A DNA stretch of 64,000 bases from Marsupella aquatica (lineage: Eukaryota; Marchantiophyta): the NCBI GenBank assembly GCA_973895155.1, contig OZ316892.1:7068001-7132000 (forward strand), read 5' to 3'. The notes beneath the pieces were generated by a model that searched no databases, was not told the origin of the DNA, and saw nothing but the letters and a program-made list of their open reading frames with translations. Positions 56,901-64,000 of this stretch are shown piece by piece. Within the stretch, counting starts at the first letter, position 1. Each line of letters opens with the position of its first letter. The position numbers and the translations under genes are program-made.

Positions 56901-57737
56901 GAGGTGAAACCATTATTGTTCACGATGTTGTGTGAGATGCGACTGCTCAAGTTCTCTCTGGCTCTTTGGTATGCGTGCGGCAGGAGGTGGTACTCGAGTT
57001 ACCTGGTCCTCCATCACAGCGGTTACGGGTGGATCTTACCATGGTCCGTGAGGGTCAACGTACATTGGCAGATGTAGTGGTGGCAAACCCATTGCGCCAA
57101 GACATCATTGGGACAGCGGCAACTATGGCAGGGGCAGCAGCGTCACGTGCGGCAACAACGAAGGAGGCCAAATATGCTGCACGAGCTTCATCCGACAGCT
57201 TCCTCCCCCTTGCTCTAGAGCTATTTGGGCGTCTTCATCCTCTGTTTGATGGGCTTCTTCGGCAAGCTGCCCGAGATGTTCATGGCCGCATGGGTCCCAC
57301 CGGACCCCCGCTTTCTATTTTGACCATGCACTTTCGCCAACGCATTTCAGTCACCGTGCTCAAGCTCGGGCCATCTATCGTCGATCTCTTACAGTGGGTG
57401 CTAGTGTGCCTCCGCAGCGGCTAGCTCCCCTCGAGGATGTTCCAATCCCACTTGCCGATCTAGTTTTGACCCTTGATGTGGACCAGTAGCTTTTTGCCAC
57501 ATTCGCTAGGAATGATGAGGACCTCGGTCCGCTTGGGTTAGTTTTAGTCTCTCTTTCTTGGTTTTTAGGGGTTCCCTATTGCTCATTTCTTACTTTTAGT
57601 TCCTCTTTCTTGGTGTTTAGTGGTTCCCTTTTGCTCACTTCTTTTTCGATTGGTTTGTCCACTTGGGCCCTCTTTTGTTTGTTCATTTGTACTCTGATTG
57701 GTCCCTTTGTATATAAAAAGTGTGTATATTAGTGGTA
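53927..57737 (+). mobile_element. Non-LTR retroelement with C-terminal restriction-like endonuclease, decayed
   Basis: The element has a distinctly higher GC content than its neighbours. Read in the plus strand it shows, in order, a Pro-rich N-terminal part with a zinc-finger remnant, an RT, a Cys/His knuckle and a PD-(D/E)XK-like end, with no apurinic endonuclease domain upstream. There is no poly(A) tail. The tandem/foldback block directly before it may be its 5' region or a separate element. Similarity to R2/NeSL/Utopia-type elements is inferred from this domain order only. Confidence 0.75.
54241..57424 (+). pseudogene. Reverse transcriptase/endonuclease polyprotein of the non-LTR element (broken)
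   Basis: Frame 1 (54241 to about 55090) has a Pro/Ser-rich start, a likely decayed C2H2 finger (TCPERGW... then HHRGRGRCHRR) and a helical pre-RT region (RFLRGDWEQLEEEYF, RRLRRSCRLAQAGEY). After a frameshift near 55095 the RT follows in frame 3 (55100-56102): YVFEHFGDLF, VRPIAIGEVFLRLVSR, QVDVSNAFNTVSR, GTRQGDPLGGPLF, and the catalytic box as LSDDTH, in which two Asp are kept. A TAG at 56103-56105 interrupts; the thumb-like region continues to about 56735. Another shift leads to frame 2: CTCGKPCDATGVHLLRC knuckle, a TGA near 56936, then RVDLTMVREGQRTLADVVVANP and KEAKY (nuclease D, D, K) and LPLALELFGRLH, to the stop at 57424. Not functional. Confidence 0.85.
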
Positions 57738-57774
57738 GGTGGTTAAATAGGCTAACTAATATTTTTAAATACCA
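57738..57774 (+). repeat. Right direct repeat flanking the retroelement complex
   Basis: ggtggttaaataggctaact and aatatttttaaatacca, partner of 52653-52690. The element end directly before it (tatataaaaagtgtgtatattag) is AT-rich without a poly(A) run. Confidence 0.7.
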
Positions 57775-57864
57775 ACTGAATTAGTGGAAAGTGAAGATCC
57801 CTGGTTCAATCCCAGTTCCATAAGCAAGGGGTGTCAAGGGTATGTGTGTGGATGGGCTCTAGTG

Positions 57865-58080
57865 TGGTGGGAGTCCTGGTTTCTAGCCTAGAACCGAGAG
57901 GTCCCAGGTTCAACCCCCCCTCCACGCGCAAGAGGTAGAGGTGTGGAGGATACCCAAGGGGTGTGTGTGTTTGTGTGTGTGTGTGATGGGAATCTTGGTT
58001 TTAGCCCCTGGCTGGCTCGCTTTGGGGCCCTGGTTCAACCCTCTCTCCCTCTTGGTCTGGGTCCTGTCAGATCCATGGAT
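57865..58080 (+). mobile_element. Second, decayed copy of the tRNA-headed SINE
   Basis: gagaggtcccaggttcaacc (box B at 57907-57918) corresponds to gagaggtcccaggttcaatc of the SINE at 26272-26599. Further on, gcccctgg, gctttggggccctg, ctctctcc, tggtctgggtcctgtc and agatcc follow in the same order as there, with a GT-rich insert (57960-57983) between. Two more box-B-like words (ctggttcaatccc at 57789, ctggttcaaccct at 58030) suggest nested or tandem heads. No target duplication found. Confidence 0.65.
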
Positions 58081-58452
58081 ATTGTCCTCTTGTGGCTACC
58101 CTTCATGAAATCGCATGCTCCTGAAGCAGAACGTCTATCCATTGTTGGATGGGTCTGATTTCAGCTTTTAAGGCAAAAAGAAAGAGTGTGAAGCCTAAAA
58201 CGTGGTCCATGGGAGCTTTGGGCTTATAACTTAATGAGTATGAGTCCTTAAAATAAAATTAGTTTTGCACCTCCAAGGCAACTAGAGAAGGAGGAGACTT
58301 TCAAAAACACAAGCCCAAATACTTCATATTAACACAATGAAAGTTGATCTAATTGAATTTACCCCTCTGCATTCCATGATGAATAACTCAACCAAGATTC
58401 TGTATGTCCCGATAATTTAATATTTTTGAAAACTAAATCTATTTCTCCAAAG

Positions 58453-58456
<4 letters not shown>

Positions 58457-58483
<27 letters not shown>

Positions 58484-58484
58484 G
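58457..58484. repeat. (AT)n microsatellite
   Basis: Fourteen perfect AT units, followed by the related agatatagata. Confidence 0.9.
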
Positions 58485-59799
58485 ATATAGATACGTGTAC
58501 GTATATCAGTGCCAAATAACACAAACTCCACAAGGGGAGACACTATTCCAAACACAAAAAATAAAGGAGGAAGGAAAAAAACAACAATGAAAAGGGAACT
58601 AATGTTTCTATGTATGCCAATAATGACACAAATGTGAGCCTGTGAGACACACTGGGACAAGTACAAAAGAAATATGAGATCCAAACCCCCCAAGATTGCT
58701 CTTTGGTAAGCCACATTGTTCAGGAAGTCATGATAATCCTCCAGGTTACGCTAGCTCATATGCCAGCTTGCCCAATGTAAACATGAGCACATTTGCCCAG
58801 TTCTTGACCACTCACAAATTTGGATGGCCATTGGACGCAACATGCAAGACTGGGATCGCTCTAAATATGGTCACCACCAGTTCATGATCGCCAACCACTT
58901 AAACCACAGCTGCCCCTTCAAAGAGTTACGGGTAACCCATAGGATCCAAAGTTCATGTTAACAGTAAATTTTTCCCAAACAAGTGGAGAAAACTGGCATC
59001 TTAGAGGAGAAATCTGGGACACTTCCCCCATACATATGGGCCTAGCTTTGTGGTTTAATGGTAGCAACCTGCCGTTTGCTAGTTCCATCAAAGTTTCACA
59101 ATCATTTAGTCATCTTTTGAGCATGATTGCTCCACCAATACGGATAGTCAAGATACCCACTATACCTCAAACTAAAGATTCAAATTAATTTGTGGACCCC
59201 CATGTTCATGCAAGGAATGTGTGTGTGATGAAGTGAAATCAATTTTTCAACTAATAGACAATTCTGAATCTCTCAATGGTCTTGGTGTGTGGTCGTACAA
59301 AAGAGAACTCTCAAAAGATAGAGGAGATTTATCAAACGGAAGGTTGAATGTGGAGGAATTGAATTTTTTGACGGTTTTTGCTTACACATTGGAAAATCGT
59401 GTTTCTACCATTCCTGATTGATCGTTTGTGAGTTACATTGAACATTACTGCCACAAGATAGACTAGAGGACAACACTCAGCTGTTGGCAAACGAGCGCTT
59501 GTCGATTCGGTGGGAAGAACGCAAAGAACGAATGAACCATCATTTCACTTGAAGGATTTTTAGTTTTTTTTTTAATTTAAGAAAGCTATGGTGTGAGGGG
59601 GAGACCAACAATTGTTTCTTTGACATAGAGGTTGCATTTGGCGTCAATCTGTGTTCAGAGTGAGCTTCAGTTGAAGACTAGAGGGATGCAAAACTTTCAA
59701 GCCGGGAAGCAAGCATTGTGGACAAGCGATGGCGACGTAATCAAAAAAATCAATTTACAACGGCTAAGTTTGTGATGGTGACGAGATTGTGATATCTCT
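58485..59799. other. Intergenic, no gene seen
   Basis: AT-rich. An open frame at 59221-59421 on the plus strand (66 codons) has no recognisable motif. Confidence 0.45.
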
Positions 59800-60290
59800 T
59801 AATCAAGAAAGGGTTTCCAATGAGACTCAGATTAACAAATTTTGTCAAGTTTCAAATGAGTTCTTGAATTTCTCACCCTTTCCAATGAGTGTGAGTATAA
59901 GAAATTTTGGTCATGAGTACATGAATTCTTTTACCGAGTCCGACATTGACAAATTCCATGTCAAATTTTGTCACGGTACTAAAGAGAGCATGAGGTTTTC
60001 AATCTCTCTAGCTTTATAATGTGTGACATTGAGATTATTTGTTAAGAATTAGAAAGATCATGAGTATCTGAATTTCTCTAGCTTTCCAATGAACCTAACA
60101 TTGATAGATTTTGTCAAGTACTAAGGAGATAAAGAGTTTCTAATTTTACTCTAGCTTTCCAATGAGTGTGACATTGAGAGATTTTATCAAGACATTACTA
60201 AAGAGGTCACAAGTTTCTAAATCTTGATCTTGAGTTTTCCAATGAACTAAACATTGACAGATTTTATTAAGTACTAAGGAGATTGATTAT
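59800..60290. repeat. Degenerate tandem repeat of about 70 bp, around seven copies
   Basis: The phrase ttccaatgag(t)gtgacatt, agattttgtcaagt, actaaagag, tttctaatttctctagc returns every 60-80 bases (ttccaatga near 59816, 59880, 60083, 60157 and 60238, with weaker copies between). The copies differ strongly, so the array is old. Confidence 0.65.
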
Positions 60291-63200
60291 TTAATGTGGA
60301 GCCAAAGGGGTTCTAACTATGTACATTTTTATCGATTGATTTTTTCAAACTTGCAAACAATTAAAAATACAAGTGTTTTGATTTAAAACATTAATATATA
60401 ATTGACAAACATCATAATAGTAACTTTATTTTACTAAATGACGTGTATTTCTTTGTATTTTGGTTTTTTTATGTTTAATATTTATGGCATGGCGTCCCAA
60501 AAATTACGTTGTTTTTGTCACAAACATGAATGTGCACGTTTATTATTGTTAAAAATAGGATCATTCCTGTTTGTGTGATGTGGAGCAACCTCATGGCAAG
60601 GAATTTGCAAGAGAACTCTCATGGGGTTTAGTAAGAAGCTTCCTACTGATACAATCTCAAGTAGTCTAAAGGGCATCTCAAGTCTGTGAGTTCTAGCTGC
60701 AATCACAGTCCGAAGTGGTGTCAATAACTCACTCAGGGGCTGCGGAGCTATGGGGCTCAGATTGAGATGCCTTAATATGGCCATATATCATCAATTTGGT
60801 TTTACTTCTATTTGTGTGACCATCCCCTTATTTGGGCTCGATGGTTCTTTTGGTATTTGCTGGTAAGCTCTTCTTGGGTTGCAAGTGTCGGTCCAGATCT
60901 ATCTACGGTGTATAAGTGCAACAAGGCTCCCGGAAGATGGCCCCTGCCTTATACAATTGGCACAGGCTATAAGTGCAATATCCATCAACATGTAGTTATG
61001 CATAGTAATTACCATAGGTTACAGTTTTGGAGTTCGTGTTTTAGTGCACTCCTCAAATATGTACTTCGTACTAGTGCCTCAACACATGCATGAAAATACG
61101 AGGTCTAATCAATGATTTGCACTTACCAATAAAAGCATGCAGTAATTATTTTTTAATTTGCATATAGGTTACCCTACGGATCTATCTATACCAATGATAA
61201 TAATCTACTGATATTGGTGCAGTCATAAATACTCTAAACTTATGTATTTGCTGGCAAGTGAGGCCGGCTTTTACATGATTATGCAAACTACCAGAAAAAA
61301 CTGCTACAATAGTACTCATATGAATTTGCCTGTCAAATGTCAATGCAGCAATGTATGCCAAAAGTGCCCCTGAAATATCCTTACCTTCCTTTGAACCCAA
61401 GCAAGGAAGGTTCATACTCACAAACAAATGCAACAGTATATAATATTCTAAATGTGCTTAAAATAACCTGCAGCGTTGTCTACAAATGTGTCCTCTACGG
61501 TTTGATTCAACAATGGAGCACTGATAAGACTAAAGAGTTGTTGCTCTAACTGTCCATTCATCTTGCAGAATCCCTCATGTAGCCACACCAAAAGCAATTC
61601 ATGATCAGACCAATCAATCTATTAATTTAACAGAAGAAGCCAATCTACAAGAAGTAAATTAAGGGAGAAAGTTGCAGGTAACCTTTCCAACAGATATTGT
61701 CTAAGGGAGGAAAATATTTCAGTTTCCTCACACACAGCAGCTACTCATCAGAAGGTATGGTGGCTGGACAGCTGAGCATGAGCAACCACATGATGCCCTA
61801 TTTGCAGAGGGAGCAAAGGCAAATCAAAACCACAAAACCACACAAATGTGTTTTGGGAAATACTACAAGAATGATGTATAGTTTGCCAATCAACTTACCC
61901 TACCTGCACTCAAGTTGCCCTATGCACTTTGGCACCATTCCTGTGTCCTTCAACCACCTTGCCTCAATGTGGTTTCCATAGCAGGGCCAATCCTCCTTGG
62001 CCATGTGATGCCAAGGGAAAAGGCCCCCTGTTGCCAAAGTCACCGCTGGTTTCATGGAGCCCGCAACAGATGCCTTTACCCCACCAGAACATAAAAGATA
62101 CCCTGCTAGTGGGGCTACTTAGGCAGCCCCTTTACACAAAAGATCACAGATACCTCACAGGAAAACACTCAGAGCTGCTCATTGGAAAAGAAAGGGAGCA
62201 AGTCAGTACTGTCCCGCTCTATCATTTGTAAGATCGAACGAGAGTAAGTCGGTAGTGATTCTTGAGTTTGGAGTGCTTAAAGCTCCACTGTCGCCAAGCA
62301 AAATCTGGTGTATCCATGTTACTAAAATAAATCAAAATTGAGTTCAAACAGGTAAAAGAAAGTTCTAATTTGTACTCCCCAAACCTGGTGAACACTGGTG
62401 GTTTAAGGTGATTTTACCTGGTGGCTTGCTGTTCTGTTTCTAGCCGTTCCACACGGATGCATAGTATTATCTATCCACGAGACTGGATTAAATTTGTCGT
62501 ACTGTTATTTTCTAATCTTGATAAGGAGACCAGAAAACAGCCCAATTAGACCCTAGAGTACGACTACAGTAGTAATGCAAGGTTAGGAATCCCAGACGAA
62601 CTGTACAGCGGGCCCCCAGTAACTGCGGTTAGAGCGCCTTGAGAGTTCTTCGTTGTGCGTGCTCGGCCTAGGATAGGTGTGGTGGGGTCCGCGATGACGC
62701 ACAGCCTTCCTTCCGTCGATTCCCCATCGACGGCCTCCCTCGATGCCTGGAACGTGTCCTTACTTTTGAATCCCATCACCCGCCGTTGTCCTTTAAATAT
62801 TAAAATATTCACCCTCATTGGATGATTATCTATCCGTCGTCGCCCTTTGCCGTAAAAGGGAAGGCCGGCCGGCAGGCCGGGTCTCACAAGGCACGGTGGA
62901 TCAAAAATGGACGGTCGCCATTCGCTCCGAGGCAACAGGCCGTGCAATTGCGATTCCTGGCCCGGGCATGCCATTTCGTCGGACACCATTATTAATTAAT
63001 GATGTCCTGCAGCTTAGTCTATTCGGGGAATAGAATACTAAATGAGTCGTGACGTCGAACTTTCACCGGGAAGTGATTTCGCTGGTTATTGCTGACCGTT
63101 GCTTCGCCGGAAAGCCCGTGTTTACCGGTCCACTGCTTGACGGTGCGGAGGACGACAGTAGGCAAGCAAAATCACGACAGCACCCGCCGGGAAATGGAAT

Positions 63201-64000
63201 TTTGTGTGCCGTTGTTTGACACAAGAAAGGAACTTCCCGATGGAGCTATTCATGACGTGGGCTCTTGTCATTTGTTGGATTGAAATAAAATTTTGAGCTC
63301 TCGATTTTTTAAATTATAAATATACACGACGGAGTAGTGTATGTGGTCTTTTTCTCAAGGTGTCGTTTTTGATCCGAAAAGTGCTCTGGTGGGAGGTTAT
63401 TTTCTGAATGGCGCCAGGAGTTACAAATAATCATTATTTTTATTTTGGAGCTAGTGGTCTGTAGCACTCTATGCGGTCCCGTGCAGCTATTGTAGCACTA
63501 TACGGTCCCCTGGATGTATGTATGGATGCCTACATGCATGATAGCCACCATAGGATCGATGGGATGGTCTTGCTATCAGGTATCAGGTTCCATGGGCCAC
63601 TTTGGGGAACGATGGATACTCTGGCAGCTCTCTCCCTAGTCGCTTCGACTTTGTATTGAGTGTACGCTTTCTATTATTGCATCGATCTGTTGTATCAATA
63701 GACATCATATGTGATAAAAACTAAAACGTTTTCATATTATTTAAAGAAATATATGTACAACAAATGAAAAAAAGAAATGAAGCCAGGATGTACCACCACA
63801 ATGGAAGCAGGTACGATATTTAGGTGGTCTCTGGGAGTTTTGGGCTTTAGGATGCTCTGATGTCCTAGCTTTCTAATTCTATGGGGGCTGCACAGCAAAC
63901 CCCTTGGTCCATCAGAGCTCCACATTCCAAAAATAAATATTTTATCTTATTTTATTATTTATAAAGCAAAACAGGACATTCCAGTTAAATTTTTTTTGTG
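60291..64000. other. Intergenic, no gene supported
   Basis: A minus-strand frame of 88 codons at 60784-60518 (with LNLSPIAPQPL and IPCHEVAPHHT) has a protein-like composition but I do not recognise it; it could be a fragment of an old transposon gene. 62268-62410 contains cttaaagctccactgtcgcc and ccccaaacctggtg, which recur at 30218-30265 and 30645-30660. 62600-63250 is GC-richer with CpG and a palindromic ggccggccggcaggccgg. The rest to the window edge shows nothing I can name. Confidence 0.4.

Noticed and set aside
57785-58040. tRNA genes suggested by several box-B-like ggttcaa words
   Set aside because: No acceptor stem or anticodon arm can be folded around them; a SINE head explains the motifs.
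1-64000. CRISPR arrays, bacterial operons, prophage or antiviral systems
   Set aside because: Spliced eukaryotic genes throughout; the tandem repeats found (50, 56, 61, about 158 and about 198 bp) have no unique spacers.

Overview
The window reads as nuclear DNA of a land plant. Genes are split by short to medium GT-AG introns, there is a plastid sugar-phosphate translocator, a Ty1/copia element, and wide AT-rich intergenic tracts full of small transposons. Long purine- or pyrimidine-rich 5' leaders with simple repeats, and a non-LTR retroelement with a restriction-like endonuclease end, make a seed-free plant (bryophyte or similar) more likely to me than a flowering plant. That placement is inference.

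Layout. 706-2140 (+): mitochondrial MAM33/p32-like gene, 3 exons. 6107-10972 (+): 14-exon gene for an Arc1p/AIMP1 (EMAPII)-type tRNA-binding cofactor. 17096-19357 (-): 5-exon glucose-6-phosphate/phosphate translocator ending in a 12-nt coding exon. 21.5-31 kb: transposon-rich, with a hAT-like MITE, a tRNA-headed SINE with poly(A) and 15-bp target duplication, TA-flanked elements and a hairpin-tipped dispersed repeat. 31455-37669 (-): decayed Ty1/copia element with two LTRs and 5-bp target duplication, inserted in a 61-bp minisatellite and itself hit by a second hAT-like MITE. 38244-38453 (+): SEC61 gamma. 40390-42631 (-): 10-exon ARV1 gene whose first 16 codons, leader and promoter look copied from SEC61 gamma. 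43-45 kb: two foldback elements. 47.95-49.26 kb (-): intron-containing inverted pseudogene copy of MAM33. 49603-50700 (-): single-exon ALG5. 52.65-57.77 kb: a decayed retroelement next to a large foldback of ~198-bp repeats, all between ~38-bp direct repeats. The last 6 kb holds repeats but no gene I can support.

Functionally, three genes in the second half serve the ER membrane: SEC61 gamma (translocon), ARV1 (sterol/GPI-lipid homeostasis) and ALG5 (dolichol-P-glucose synthesis). The others serve mitochondria, cytosolic tRNA charging and plastids. Nothing suggests an operon or biosynthetic cluster. The most unusual item is the SEC61 gamma-to-ARV1 chimera. The gene models rest on reading frames, splice sites and remembered family motifs; no database search was run.
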